DNA from: Sipunculus nudus
Lineage: Eukaryota > Annelida > Sipuncula > Golfingiida > Sipunculidae
Assembly: GCA_026874595.1 (NCBI GenBank)
Contig: CM049311.1
Location: 78,566,453-78,630,452, forward strand
DNA length: 64,000 bases
Direction of reading: 5' to 3'
Made by a program: the position numbers and the translations under genes. A model generated the notes under the pieces. The model was not told the origin of the DNA. It did not search any database and saw only the letters and a program-made list of their open reading frames with translations. Below, in pieces: positions 1 to 11,840 of this stretch; positions within the stretch are counted from its first letter, which is position 1; the number at the start of each line of letters is the position of its first letter.

Positions 1-645
1 TCAGTATAGTCTCACCAAGGGTCTCATTTTATGTTAGGCTTATTCCAGCAAATTATGCTTGAGCTAGGTATAAAACAGTACAGCTCTTTGTCATACCATC
101 CTGAAAGTCAGTTTTCACCAGACATTAAAAAACATGATCAGGACTTATTGTTATGACACAGAGAAAGACTGGGATAAAGGAATTGACCTATTGCTGTTTG
201 CTGTCAGAGGATCCTTTCAAGAGTCCTTGGGGTTCAGTCCCTTTAAACTAGTTTTTGGACACTCAGTTCGCGGTCCATTGAAACTGCTTAAAGAAAACCT
301 CTGTGTGAAAATCCTGATTCTCTTAGTTTGTTGCAGTATGTCCCAGACTTTCGCATTAATCTACAAAATGCTTGTGAGATTGCAAAGTCAAATCTAAAAT
401 ATGCACAAAGTAAAATGAAGTATGACAGGCACTGTGTAAGTAAGACGTTTGAGCCTGGTGAAAAGGTCTGTGCCTTACTTCCCATCCCTGACAGACCTCT
501 GCAAGCTAAGGATTTTTGTCCTTACATTGTTGACAAAAATCAGTGATTTAATTTACATACTGTTGACACCAGATAGACGTAAGGAGAAACAACTTTGCTA
601 TGATAACATGTTGAAACCATATTATGACAGAAATAGCTACTGATT
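1..645 (+). pseudogene. Gypsy-type retrotransposon integrase remnant (core end plus GPY/F region)
   Basis: This is the second half of a retroelement integrase, the enzyme that inserts element cDNA into chromosomes. It is cut off by the left window edge. Translating in shifting frames gives the typical succession: a degenerate strand near QGSHFM, LGIKQYSSLSYHPESQ, then LLFAVRGSFQESLGFSPFKLVFGH and RGPLKLLKENL, a SKMKYDRH basic stretch, LLPIPDRPLQAKDFCPYIV (GPY/F-type chromodomain-proximal region) and PDRRKEKQLCYDNMLKPYYDR. The aspartate expected before the QG of the core strand reads histidine, and the GALERFH helix that carries the catalytic glutamate is not recognisable. At least two frame changes (near 330-400 and 450-540) break it. 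It lies directly upstream of RT sequence, an order unlike ordinary Gypsy elements. Family assignment is by motif recognition; the inactive state is certain. Confidence 0.85.
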
Positions 646-664
646 GTAAGTGTGATGTAGACAT

Positions 665-1150
665 TCAGTGTGGAACAGTTCGATTAAAAAACTCAGACGT
701 GCTTAACAACCTGGATGCCAAACTGTCACACCTTACCGCAAAACAACAACAAGACCTCAAGAACCTGCTGCGGAATTATGAACATTTGTTTAGTGACATT
801 CCAACGCGGACTAACATATTGTGCCATTACATCGATGTTGGCGAGGCAAGTGCAGTCAATAACATTCATATAGACTGAATCCAGAAAAGCAAAAGTATCT
901 ACAGGATGAGATTCAATATTTGCTGCCCATTGATTTTATTGAACTTAGTAACAGTAACTGGAGTTCACCATGTATTCTTGTGCCACAACCTGATGGAAGT
1001 TACCGTATGTGCACAGATTATCGAAAACTGAACTCTGTCACCAAGACTGACAAGTTCCCGATTCCGAGGATCGATGATTGTATTGATAGAGTCGGTGGCT
1101 CCAGATATGTTTCCATGTATAACTTGCTAAAGGATTCTGGCAAGTTTATG
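665..1150 (+). pseudogene. Gypsy-type reverse transcriptase N-terminal remnant
   Basis: This continues the element downstream of the integrase. From about 690 it encodes the pre-RT linker (LNNLDAKLSHLTAKQQQDL, then NYEHLFSDIPTRTN and HYIDVGEA), which in Gypsy pol precedes the fingers of reverse transcriptase. After a stop at 876-878 the frame changes, and 920-1130 gives SNWSSPCILVPQPDGSYRM, CTDYRKLNSVTKTDKFPIPR and IDDCIDRVGGSRYVSMYNLL, the canonical first RT motifs. The catalytic YxDD palm motif is absent: the sequence jumps from just after the LLKG-like position to the last part of RNase H, so several hundred codons are deleted near 1135-1165. It is defective and ancient, as shown by stops and frame changes. 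Confidence 0.88.
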
Positions 1151-1159
1151 TTACTTTAT

Positions 1160-1340
1160 CAGTCAAGCCGATCATTGTCTTCAGTGATCACAATCCCCGC
1201 ACGTTCATGAACAAGTTGAAGTCTAAAAATCAAAGATTGTTGAGATTGAGTTTGTTTTAACAGGATTACAACCTTGAAATCAGACACATTAAAGGAAAAG
1301 ACAAGGTACTTACTGATTGCTCATCAAGATGTTTATGAAA
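1160..1340 (+). pseudogene. Gypsy-type RNase H C-terminal remnant
   Basis: In the frame reading through 1177, the sequence gives SDHNPRTFMNKLKSKNQRLL, then a stop, QDYNLEIRHIKGKDKVLTDC and SSRC. This is the usual end of the RNase H domain in Gypsy pol, where the HIKGKxNxxxDxLSR segment carries the last acidic residue. A TAA near 1258 interrupts it. After SSRC the reading frame ends and about 120 bp of non-coding sequence leads to the polypurine tract, so this is the end of pol in this element. With integrase lying upstream of RT, nothing is missing after RNase H, which supports the unusual domain order. Confidence 0.8.
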
Positions 1341-1454
1341 TGTTGTAACAAATGTTTACGTAATGTTGTAAATAAGATGATTTTGGAGGTATTGTAAAGA
1401 TTTAGTGATTGTGATCGCAAAAGGAAAGTTTTCCGAGAAACCTTTCTTTTTTTA

Positions 1455-1690
1455 CAGGAGGGGGAGTGTTACAGATGCCTGTTTTATTGTGAGCTGTTTA
1501 AATGTCTCTTTTGTTGTGCGCTGTTGGCATTCTGATTCGTGTTTAAATTGGGTTAAAATTGATAGGGTTCTGAGAATTTCTTAGATCAGTGGGGAGTGAA
1601 TTCAAGAACTATAGGGCTATTAACTTTAACTGTTTGAAAATTTTGGTAATATAGGCAAATTTTCACTAGCTGACTCTACAGGGTGCGCAA
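1455..1690 (+). mobile_element. Polypurine tract and start of 3' LTR of the Gypsy-type element
   Basis: A purine run (aggagggggag, 1457-1466) is followed at 1467 by TGTTACAGATGCC. TGTTAC is the same LTR start seen in the complete LTR at 42583, and the next bases (TGCC, then a T-rich stretch and ATTGTG) also correspond. Plus-strand DNA synthesis primes from such a tract. The LTR's 3' end (expected GTAACA) was not found before the (TA)n tract at 1696, so it is truncated or has diverged; the right boundary given is arbitrary. Confidence 0.6.
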
Positions 1691-1695
1691 ATGCC

Positions 1696-1757
<62 letters not shown>
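1696..1757. repeat. (TA)n microsatellite
   Basis: About 60 bp of nearly pure TA dinucleotides with a few TAAA/TTTA interruptions; self-complementary and prone to slippage. Confidence 0.97.
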
Positions 1758-2240
1758 GTTTGCGGACAATCATGACAGGGAACTTTCTAAATGATACAGA
1801 GCATGAAGTGCATGTTGTATTGGAAGCGGTATTTTTTCAGCCCAATACAAGTGCCTACTGAGACTTGTATTCACAGCTAGAACTTGACGGTGCAGTTTGA
1901 GTATTAGCACGAGAGGAAAACAGATATATGTTGCTATAGTTGTAATTATCAAATAAGTTCAGTTTCCATGCCAACCGACATCAGCGGAAGTGTAGGCAAC
2001 ATTGAGAAAAAGAGTTTTAGTCGCATATTCAAAAGTTGCAACAGGCGCCATGGATAATAATCTATATATGACTCATTAATCATAGCGGTCATTAATAGAT
2101 TACCCGTCCATGTGTTAGTGTTTCATTTTATTTGTCATCAGACTCTGTGCAAGATACCTTTAAAGGTTAGTTTTAAATGTGGTGGTAATTTGGTTTAGGA
2201 GATCCGGCCGTGGACGTTTGACACAAAATGTGAATTGACC

Positions 2241-2287
<47 letters not shown>

Positions 2288-5200
2288 GAAATCAAATATG
2301 TTTACCAACAATTTTCTTCACATTATTATAATTAAAAATCGAATGTTATCGTGTAATCAGCTAGTATTTTAATCATAAAGAACGAGGGAGCCTTGATTGA
2401 CTAAAAATCAATATGGGATTAAATAGAACTGTTTTTTACATTGCTCATGATCAATTATCCGAACATAATAGTTTGCTTCAGACCGGCGAATAACCATGCA
2501 CAGTTTTACTCACAATTATCATAATTAGAATTGTAAATTTGATGATAGCTCAGTTCAGACATACGGCTGTAAGACCCTTGTTTGTCATCTGTTCGAGTGT
2601 TGCAGTCAAACCCAAGCCATTCGAGACCAAGTCCGAGGCATGATTTTCAAGTTCAAGATCACCGTATTCGATTTTCTGTTTTCTGAAGACGGAGTCCAAG
2701 TCCGACTCCAGGTCCAGTAAAAATATTTTTATTATTATAACAAACACTTTTATTATAAACAAACATGCACGTTTTAATTCACATAATTTACTTAACTAAA
2801 CCTTATTTATGTGTTCTTATTTTAATTAAGAGCTGTTAATAATTATTTCATATCAGTGTGCTGATAGTTTGTTGCCAAAGCTATACGTTACATTTTCAAT
2901 TTTTTTTGCATCCAGTGAACTGCACCCTTATTTCTCGCGTCTGTGTCCGTGTCCAGGACCTTCATATTCAAGTACTTTCCCTGGAAAAGTGCACTCGAGT
3001 CCGACACGTGTTGTAAATCACGTTGTGTGGGCGTCTGAAGAAAAACATAGCAATAGATACCGCACAGTCAGCTCAATAAGCAGACGAATATTGCGCAGGT
3101 CACCGGTTCATCGGAGAAGGTAAAAATCTGCAAGTTTCGCAAATCAATCCAATATCTTAACATTGTCTGGCAGTAAGCTTCCCCAAAGGTATTTAACATG
3201 AAAAACTATGTTTGTGTGATGCGGACCTTTGTCTTGGACACTGTTTAGTGGAAAATAAAATTTATCCTCACTTTCAAAGAATAGTGTTTGGTCTGCAGGA
3301 TATTATTAAATTTCAAATAAATCTTCACTATTTGTCATTTTTATCCATTTTTTATTTTGTGCGGAGTAATAATAAGATCAAACAGGACACAAAGACAGTA
3401 ATAAATACTGCAATATAGCACTGAAGTTGCCCGAAGGCACATTCTACGCGTAAAAATGGTTTGATGGCCCCTGAATTTTTCTTATCCTATATCGACGAAT
3501 AATTGTTTGGGAGCGGTATTTTATTTGACACAGCGGCAGACTATAGTAGCCTGAGACATATCACTTACACTTGAATAAGACAAATTCTTGTTCAAGTTTG
3601 AAAAGCAGTTTAACAAATACTTACATGTTGCTTTATATTTTTCATCAAACCTTAAGATGTTTTTAATTAAAATAGTGGCGGCGCTGTTTGAAGCTCCATT
3701 CTCGACATCAGTGATCTTTTTATAATAAATCATTTTGCGTGATAATTTAAGATTCATGATTTTTTTTAAAGGATTTTGTTGGAATAAATAAAATGACCTT
3801 CATAGCACAGGATTACCGAGATGAATATATTATTGAAACAAAACGATTTAAATTATTTATTAAGCCAAGCGTCTCTGCAGATAGGCCAATATGGCAATAT
3901 GGCAAAAAATGCAATGCAGTGCATCTGTGACTTGTTTGCAAACTTGCCTGAAAACCCACACACAGGCATAGAGACTTATATTCAGTAGTTTCTATGTAGC
4001 AAAACTCGAAATAACACAACAAACCTAAAATTTAAAGCCTTAAGAGGAATAATATAGACTGCACATATGTCAGTTTATATTGTATCTCTTTCTTTACTAT
4101 TTCCAATTATCTTACGGATTAGACAAGCCAATCCCCGACATGAGTATCCATCTTTTTTGAGTGCTTACTTTACGTTATCCCATGAGCAGTTGTTATGTGT
4201 AGCTGTTTTTTTTTTTTGTTTTTTTTTTTTATTTTTGTGAAAATTACCACTGACTGCCATAATTGGGTCTGAAATTTGGTGATCCACAAACTCTAATCTC
4301 AGATTTTTAAAATTAATTGTATTTCTTTAATATAGCTTATTAGTGTAATTTAATCAATGATATTTTATATCCTTATTGTTAACTAGCTACATATATATAC
4401 CCAAGGTGTCCCTTGTCCTTTTAAAAGCTTTTTCGAGCTGAAAAAAAAAAATCCCCTAAAACACATAGGCAAAGGTTGATTGAATAGAGCTGAGAATATA
4501 ACAGCTGAAAAAGTCAGCAATAAAAGTCTCTTAGGGCAAAACACTCCACGATATATATATATATAATGAAAGGAGCAGACATAGGTGCCTAAGGGGACAG
4601 ACGACGCGTAATTACAAGTATGTCCAGAGATACGTCTTTTTAAGAGAGACCTGCCTCAGACTTTTGTTAATAATAAAATCGAGGCTGATTTATGAGAGCA
4701 TGTCTAGGTAAGCCGCTGAACATTTATATAAGCAATTGATGTAATTTATTATGTTTCCTTTATAGATTTAAAAATAACAGGTGTTTTTCCATCCCGATGA
4801 ACTGAGCCAGTTCGTATTTATTAAATATCTGCTTCTATACCAATGGGGGAAACCTTTTTAAACGAACATCCTTACATTCGTTATAGGTGTATTTATTGTC
4901 TATATTGTTAAACTGGTATATATATTGCCTTAAATATCCCTGAATGATAGAGTAATAAGAATAAATTGATTGAAGTTTCAAACTCTTAAATAAAGCAGCG
5001 GAAATCATCATGCATCGTCTTTTGATTTTATCGGAAGACGACCCCCTCTCGCCGGAAGCACTCTGTCTCAGGATAATAACAGTCTTGCTGCGATGGGTTA
5101 TAAATTAATGTTCTTTGTGAACAAGGGTAATACGGGCATATAAAGGAATAATACCGATGGGTCCCACCTGTGAAGGAGCTCTGCGCGTAGGTCTTTATTT

Positions 5201-7644
5201 ATCATTCTATACACCAAAATAACTGTAGCATTGACATGAACACAGAACCGGCGGAGTCTGTCTGTGAGGGAGTTGTATATTATAAAGGCCTCTGTGAAGC
5301 CGTGGTGAGGATTATTCTGTCTAGTCCGGCAGATAGGTACAGCATACTTCGGTTGGTGATGCCTTTTTTTTTTAAATTTAGCCAACAAAAAATTCAAGAT
5401 AGCGGCTATGTTTCAAGATGGCCACCATTCATCGCTTTGAGATCAGGATTTTGGTTACAAAACATGACTTATTTGTCCAATTATATTGATTTTTTTATCG
5501 ATTCCTGGGGGTTATGGGCATGCTGAATCCAATCCGACCGAACAAAAGCTCGAACATTCCTGTTTACTTGATTTGTTAAATAGGTAAATGTGTTGAGTTT
5601 ATAACACCTTAAACATTCTACATTTTGCTTTGTTTTTCGGTTAAAATATCAGATGTTGTTTGAATATCATTTCTTTGTTGATGAATACATTTGGCATGGA
5701 CTAAAGGAAGCATGATTGCGATCTAAACTTTGTCGTTACACACCCCTTGCCACCTATATCTGTCTGCATCAACTCGCCAGTGACGAAACCTCCCCCAGTT
5801 TTTCCCAGTTCCTCGTAACCGCCCATATGATTGTCATTTTGCAAACATACTAGATCCTAGATGTCATAGGTCGAAACAATGGGTATAATGCTAGTAATTT
5901 AAATAATTTAATCGAATATGGTATAAAAAATATTGTCATGATTTTGAATGAAACTCGTTTTAAGAAATCTTATCATACAATTACATGTAGTTCATACTGG
6001 ATCTTACATTGTTACTACAACAGCAAATCATCTGATGTGTCATCCGTCGTTTACAAGAAATATATTTGCGCCATGTAAATAAAAATAGGACATGCAACAA
6101 TAGTATCCCTGATACCACAAAACAATTTAAAGTATGATCCAGTTTTGTCATTGCATACATGGGCCCTTTTACATGAAGACTGAGTAATTAAGATTCATTG
6201 TGGAGTTAACAATTAAGTTCAAACATGCACACAATTAATTTATTTCTATAAAAAGATATGCAACTAGGCTAAAAGTAATAAAATTTGAATCATTTTGGTA
6301 ACAAGTGGTAACTTCTTGAATATAATAAAACACCCTTCCGATTTTGATCAGTCTTTTCTCTTCACAGCTCTACATATCGCCCATTTTTGATCAGTAGTTT
6401 CACATTTAAATCAAAATCTAATGCATTTAATCACGACCGAAGTCGTGATTGAATAAATACGTATCCATACTTATTTTGCTGATATTTTAACTTTATATTT
6501 AATAATTTATTTAACAATGAAATACAGAAAAATGCCCTTGCTCATTGTTCTGACCCTGTAAATGTTAATAAGTAATAACATTAGTATGAGAACTTATTTA
6601 GATATACTGAGCTAAAGAAATCTGGAAATCTGTAGCTCATAATCCGTTAAATTATATTTTGGGGGCTACCGACGTTTGTACTAGAGATGACATTTTTAAC
6701 ATGCACAATGATATCAACCTAATTTTTGTCACTTTTTGCATAGTTAACGGATCTCTGGAATAAAAGATAACCTGCGTGCAGCACATATATATCAAGTTAT
6801 AGTCTGCATCTTGTTGTACCTCTAGTCGAATTAAACAGAAGATAAACATACCAGGGCATCACTCTTTCACCTTTCAATAATAAAATGAAGAAAGTATCAA
6901 ATTGAACAGATTTTTTTTCTGAATCAGATTTCTTCACTTATCACGTTCAACAAGAGAGTATTTATTGAAAATGTACCATGTGAACAGGTTCTGATGTAAG
7001 AAAATTCTAGTTCAGAAATGAATGACATATTAAAAAATACATTTACAAAGCAGAAACTAGAAAACGACTGAAAAAATGAGCAGCAATCAAGACATTGTGA
7101 ACTATTTAAAAGAGTTTAAAACCTTAACTTTATAATGAAGATTACTTATATTGAAAATGGCAATACCATAAATGATGATTATCAAGCAATTGTGCCAACT
7201 TACAAAAAAAACCACAGGGTTAAAAGTTTAGAGGCCCACATAACATCAGCGTCTGTGTTGCTCATTTTATATAGCATTTATTTCAAGCAGAGTATCCACA
7301 GCTCTAGAAAACCTGCGAGAGGACAGTACGCAGACTAAATTGTTGGATATTTGATTCTCGGTTCTCTACTATTTGAAATGAAGTCACCACCAGCATATCT
7401 CATTAATGTCAAATTAATCCAACAAATGTCATTCGTTCATATTTTTTTGCAAGGGTGTTGTTAAGTCCGCTTTTCGCATTATATTCAATGTGGAAACACT
7501 TTAAACCAAAGCTCTATCATAAAATGCAAATGAAGATATGACACTCATGTAATATATTTTAATCACTTAAGAACATAAAAAACAAACATACCTGAGGTAA
7601 AAAGTATCATAGCGGTCACGTTTATTAGGAATACAAACAGACTG
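1758..7644. other. Intergenic stretch without recognised gene
   Basis: I see no protein family and no open frame longer than 100 codons here. It holds a (TA)n tract at 2242-2285, a poly-T run at 4207-4232, and diffuse GAGTCC/GTCCGA-rich patches at 2560-2720 and 2940-3010, echoed at 45125-45210, which may be a worn dispersed repeat. The rest is AT-rich sequence with scattered short open frames in all frames, as expected by chance. Confidence 0.7.
2242..2285. repeat. (TA)n microsatellite
   Basis: 44 bp of pure TA dinucleotides. Confidence 0.97.
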
Positions 7645-7645
7645 G

Positions 7646-7652
7646 CAGATTA

Positions 7653-7696
<44 letters not shown>
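7646..7696. repeat. (TA)n microsatellite
   Basis: About 50 bp of pure TA dinucleotides. Confidence 0.97.
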
Positions 7697-7698
<2 letters not shown>

Positions 7699-7699
7699 A

Positions 7700-9190
7700 A
7701 GAGCAGAGTATGATTTTTTTACCCGCAAAGCGCAAAGGGAGTGAATATTACGCCCATTGAGAACCTCCGTTTCACTTCCATTGGCAAGAAGCGCCTTTGA
7801 AATATAGTATAATTGCTATAATGTGCATCGTAGAAATTTGGGCATGGCATAATTGGAATCTCCATACTCATATCCTACTACCTGATATAATGATCATTGA
7901 AATCTGACCAATTAACAAAAGTTACATCAACATTTTTATAAAAAGGGGGTAGGCCCTAAATGGCGGCCATCTTAAAAATGTGCGGCCATATTTGAATTTA
8001 GACTAGTTTGCATTTTTTCTGGTAAACAAACAAACATGCAAAATATGGTACTGGTATCACCAACTGAAGTATCTGCTGGACAATTCATAGCACTATCAAT
8101 CTACGGAAGCGACACTTTTTCACAGAAAGCTCAGCTGCCACATTTTTTTTTATAGTATGAAGATGGAATAGTGGCACTTTTGCTCCACTACCACAAGAGA
8201 GTCTTGTGAGGAGTCAGAGCAAGGCATATCATTCCAATTAGGATGCTTGTTGAGTGGTGTTTTATACATGAAACAAAACATGAGCAATGATGTCCTCTAG
8301 AACGAAACCTGTCAAGAGTTTCGATTTTAATATAAGGCGGGTAAGAATGCAGCTGTCCATAAGACTTTGCATGCACCAAGCAATAGTTAAGGAGGCATTA
8401 TCAGCAACGGGTACACTGCGCAGAATTGGGCTCACCAGAGTACGATTTTGTGGGCTCTCAAAATCGAAGTCAATTAAGGCAGAAACATTTAAGGTAAGAT
8501 TATTTCTTTTATGATTATAAGTAAATATCAATTTTGGTTGAAATACAGAGTCTACAATACTGTGTCTGCTTTTTTTTTGCCAAACTAATGGCAGAAATCT
8601 ATTTCTGCCCTGCCGACAGGAAACTTATTCCTGCTATAGCAGAGAGCGGCAATAGCAATGCAGCAATGTGTGGTGACATATTCAGTTACCTAATGCTGGA
8701 TGATTCCAGAAGACATCAACTGTGAAAGAGAGTGATTCCAAATTCATATAGAAATAGGCTATGAGCCTATCAGTCAGAGCCTGAACATCAACTTATTTGT
8801 CTTTTTATTTAAAAATAAACACCTGTAAAAACAGCCCTGGTAAATGATGACATTTTTGCAAATTTTAGCCAATCACACATCTGATTTGTGCGGTTATTTA
8901 AGTATTTTTCTGTCCATGAATAAAAAGCCATAATTATACGAAAACTTTAAAAGAGTAAATGTCACCCATAAATGAATAATTCTTTCTAATCGACCATAAT
9001 TTGGCTACTGATTAATCATTTCGGTATTAATATGTTTCAATGTAATTTTTCGCGGTCAGTAAAAAAAGCACAAGCCCGTCCGACACCCAACCGCTTATCG
9101 TCAATCAAACTGTATAAATGTAATTTGAATTATAATGACGTAATAGTTAATACCTTTATTTACTACCAAATTATTGAACTTCCGTTCAAA
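7700..9190. other. Intergenic stretch without recognised gene
   Basis: No known domain. Overlapping open frames occur on both strands around 8262-8531, and the plus-strand frame ends in an AAG/GTAAGA splice-donor-like site near 8491. With no acceptor, homology or codon signal I do not call an exon. It could belong to a non-coding transcript. Confidence 0.5.
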
Positions 9191-9192
9191 GA

Positions 9193-9352
9193 CGCCGACG
9201 CGCCCATCTAGACCATGCCATCTGCATGCACCAAGCTCGTTTGTATAGGCCGACGCACCCATATGGCCCACGACAAACTGCTCAAAACTCGTTTGTGTAG
9301 GCCGACCCGCCCATCCGGACCATGGCAAACGAGACGACGTCAATCAGCCGCA
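9193..9352. repeat. Three-copy minisatellite, about 52-56 bp unit
   Basis: GC-rich units begin with GCCGAC(G/C)C(G/A)CCCAT at 9193, 9249 and 9301 and share a CTCGTTTGT(A/G)TAG segment. The copies are diverged and stand out in base composition from their AT-rich surroundings. Confidence 0.75.
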
Positions 9353-9354
9353 CA

Positions 9355-10178
9355 ACCATCTAGACCTCGCTCTTAACGACCATAACCCCATTGGCTGGCG
9401 TTGGCATGTAGGTTTCAAGGTCCTTTTAATATTCCGGACAGTATAGTAGTGAAATATTTACTTCCTCCAGTTGGCTCTAGCCATCATGCCAGATTGTAAA
9501 AAAAAGACAAACAGACATAAAAAGTCAGAGAGACTTTAATGTTTAGCACAAACTCAGCCAAAATTGACAGTGTTGGTCATTTATATAGTATTAGTTCTTG
9601 CATGTCAACAAAAGGCGTGTGCCTGTTTGGGACTGAATGTAGGACGTCTTTTGGCTGCACTTCGTTCGAGCCAGATCAACGATTTTCTTGACTTGTTCCT
9701 TTGTGTAAACAACACATTCACGTTGTAAAATAGTTTTAATTGAGAATTTACGGAGTATCGAGGAAATTAATAAGAAGTTGTTGAATTGTGCGAAAGTGGC
9801 ATACTTTAGGCCTCTTGCTGATATGAAGCATGTACTGGCAAATGTTATTATAGTCTTGTGCCCTGTACTCGTATATCCTTTTAGATTGCTACCCTGCTTT
9901 GTGCATGTAACCCATGAAGATAACTGGCGAGAACGGAGTATTATTATTATAATAAATTATTAAGTTTAATCAAATTATCAAATAAAATTTAAAAATATTG
10001 AAGCTTGACGATAACTTTTGTTAATCACAGTTACTTTTCATAAGGGTATCAAGGTTTCATTGCCTGTATTTATAAAACCTTGTGTGCAGGGAACAACACA
10101 CTGGGCAAACACATATCTTGCTTCAAAGATACGCCGCTTGATGGCAGCCCCAGTCGGATCACAATGGTTGCAGCAGTA
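9355..10178. other. Intergenic stretch; right part is a diverged dispersed repeat
   Basis: No gene recognised. The segment about 10010-10175 resembles 13255-13390 (cgataacttttg, then cttgtgtgc, cttcaaagat and a cagcagta-type end). It appears to be an old dispersed repeat into which the hAT-type element landed. Confidence 0.5.
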
Positions 10179-10265
10179 CTTAAAAGTTGGGCTGGGTAAA
10201 TGTCGCCAACAAATTTCATATTGCGTTACATTGCGATATGTGGTACCGTGTCGCGCTAAGTATTG

Positions 10266-10313
<48 letters not shown>

Positions 10314-11231
10314 TCAATGTAATACATTAGAAGTCCAACACATCACAGTTAAACTGCTCTTCCGTGTAGTGAACCCAGGAACCCAACCTAACTAAACATA
10401 ACCGAACATTATAGTGTGTACCAGACGGACGAGTGAGCACAGCTAAAAGCTGTCCTGGAGAAACAGAACTGTTGTACAATATTATGAAATGAAGTTAACT
10501 GTGCATATATATTGTATATTATATAATTTATATACAATTATTTTGAAAACAATCATTCTGTATCATATTCAATATGAGACATTACAAGTTTATGCCGATC
10601 AGTTTATTTCAGACACAACAAATGCAAAAGAGTGCTAACTGGTGTACTTAAATGCCCTACTTGATGTTGGCAGTACTTAAAGAAACCTTTAAATCAGTGT
10701 TCTCTAGGCCTTACATGTGCAGATTATTTCGCAATTGGAGAAATCTGGACTATGGTTTAGTACATGGAGACTCAGAGGTATAGGTGAGGTGTTTAGTCAC
10801 ATGTGCAGCCTCGACTACATCGCAAGGCTGACGTTCTTAAAAAATAGTGCTGATAACTTGACACTTTATCTTAATGCAGTCACCATAAGATGTGATGATT
10901 GATATTAATGAATGGTTAATTATTATGACAGTGTTCAGCACTTATGTCTTTTTGTTGTATGGAAATATCTCTCGTTTAAGAGAGCACACGTACATTTCTG
11001 GCACCTTGGTCCGTGATATATCAGGAATACATGAATATTTCCTACAAAATGTCTAAGGACACAGTGGCGGATTTCATTTGAACCCATTTAGATGTCTTAA
11101 TTTGCAAACAAATCATTATTTTTACTACAAAAAAAATCAGTTTTAGTCGATTTGAAAACTGTATCGCGATACGCAAATGCGGATCACCGTACCGTGATAT
11201 ATCGATGATATCGCACACCCCTACTTAAAAG
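10179..11231. mobile_element. Non-autonomous hAT-type DNA transposon with 8-bp target duplication
   Basis: The 8-bp sequence CTTAAAAG occurs at 10179-10186 and again at 11224-11231, bracketing 1037 bp. The enclosed ends are inverted relatives: the left begins TTGGGCTGGGTAAATGTCG and the right, read on the minus strand, begins TAGGGGTGTGCGATATC. hAT transposases leave 8-bp duplications fitting nTnnnnAn, which CTTAAAAG fits, and many hAT ends start (C/T)AGGG(C/G)TG. Subterminal GCGATAT/TATCGC motifs recur near both ends (10230-10270, 11163-11215). No transposase reading frame lies inside, so it would depend on a partner in trans. A (TA)n tract at 10268-10312 sits in its left part. The terminal repeats match only partly (7 of the first 10 positions), so the copy is not recent. 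Confidence 0.75.
10268..10312. repeat. (TA)n microsatellite inside the hAT-type element
   Basis: About 45 bp of TA dinucleotides arising in a GCGATA context. Confidence 0.97.
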
Positions 11232-11455
11232 CAATTCAAACATGAATGCATGCCCCCACTGATTTTGTTCCATCGTCTTAAAATCATCCTGATCAAACTT
11301 AGGAATAATAATACCAGAACACCAGGTGGGGAGGTATTATGGTTTTCCCCTGGTTTGTCTAACGCAGAGTATCAGAACATATTTTTTTTTCATGGAGAAT
11401 CTCAATCAAAAGGTATCCCCAAGAAACAAACCATTAACTAATATATGCCTCCGCC

Positions 11456-11737
11456 ATGGGAGCTCAAGTTTCCAAAAAGCTCTACGAGATCACTGGACAA
11501 CGTCACTCCGACGTGCTTGGCACTCGGCCATTACCTGAACAGGTGGCCGGGAAGCAGTGCGCGGCCCATGATGCTAGACCTTCGGTACATTCACTTATTT
11601 TTTGGCGATTATTCTCAGGTTCATTCGTGCATAAAAGACTGTACATTTATGAATATGTTATGACGCTCCAGAATCCGACTAAGATCTTGGATCGACACCA
11701 TAATCTAATCGATTCTTCCTTGGCCCAAATACCCTGA
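11456..11737 (+). CDS. Unassigned 93-codon reading frame, low-confidence first-exon candidate
   Basis: I do not recognise this product. The start lies in a near-ideal animal context (cctccgccATGGG) and the first residues, MGAQVSKK, fit the N-myristoylation pattern M-G-x-x-x-S-K. The first 130 bp are visibly richer in G and C than the flanks. Against it being a gene: overlapping frames are open too, there is no clear splice donor (weak GT at 11582 and 11620), and the 3' part (from about 11615) is shared with a dispersed repeat at 33250. It may be a short first exon, a piece of the repeat, or chance. Confidence 0.15.
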   Translation: MGAQVSKKLYEITGQRHSDVLGTRPLPEQVAGKQCAAHDARPSVHSLIFWRLFSGSFVHKRLYIYEYVMTLQNPTKILDRHHNLIDSSLAQIP

Positions 11738-11840
11738 CAATTTCATGTTCGGTTCCGGATTGCGTAAGTTATATTGTGCACAAAAACACAAACCCACAAA
11801 CACTCGAACGGGAATGATCGCATACCTCCCGGCGAAGGCA
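11615..11840 (+). repeat. Dispersed repeat, family also at 33250-33485
   Basis: Starts with AGGTTCATTCGTGC and continues with the same order of short blocks as the copy at 33250: a GATTCTTC(C/A)TTGG block, AATTTCATG, CGGTTC and a CACAAAAACA block before ACGGGAATG. Divergence is high. No coding signal. Confidence 0.7.

Noticed and set aside
8262-8531. Exon suggested by overlapping frames and a GTAAGA donor near 8491
   Set aside because: Frames are open on both strands, no acceptor or homology; insufficient evidence.
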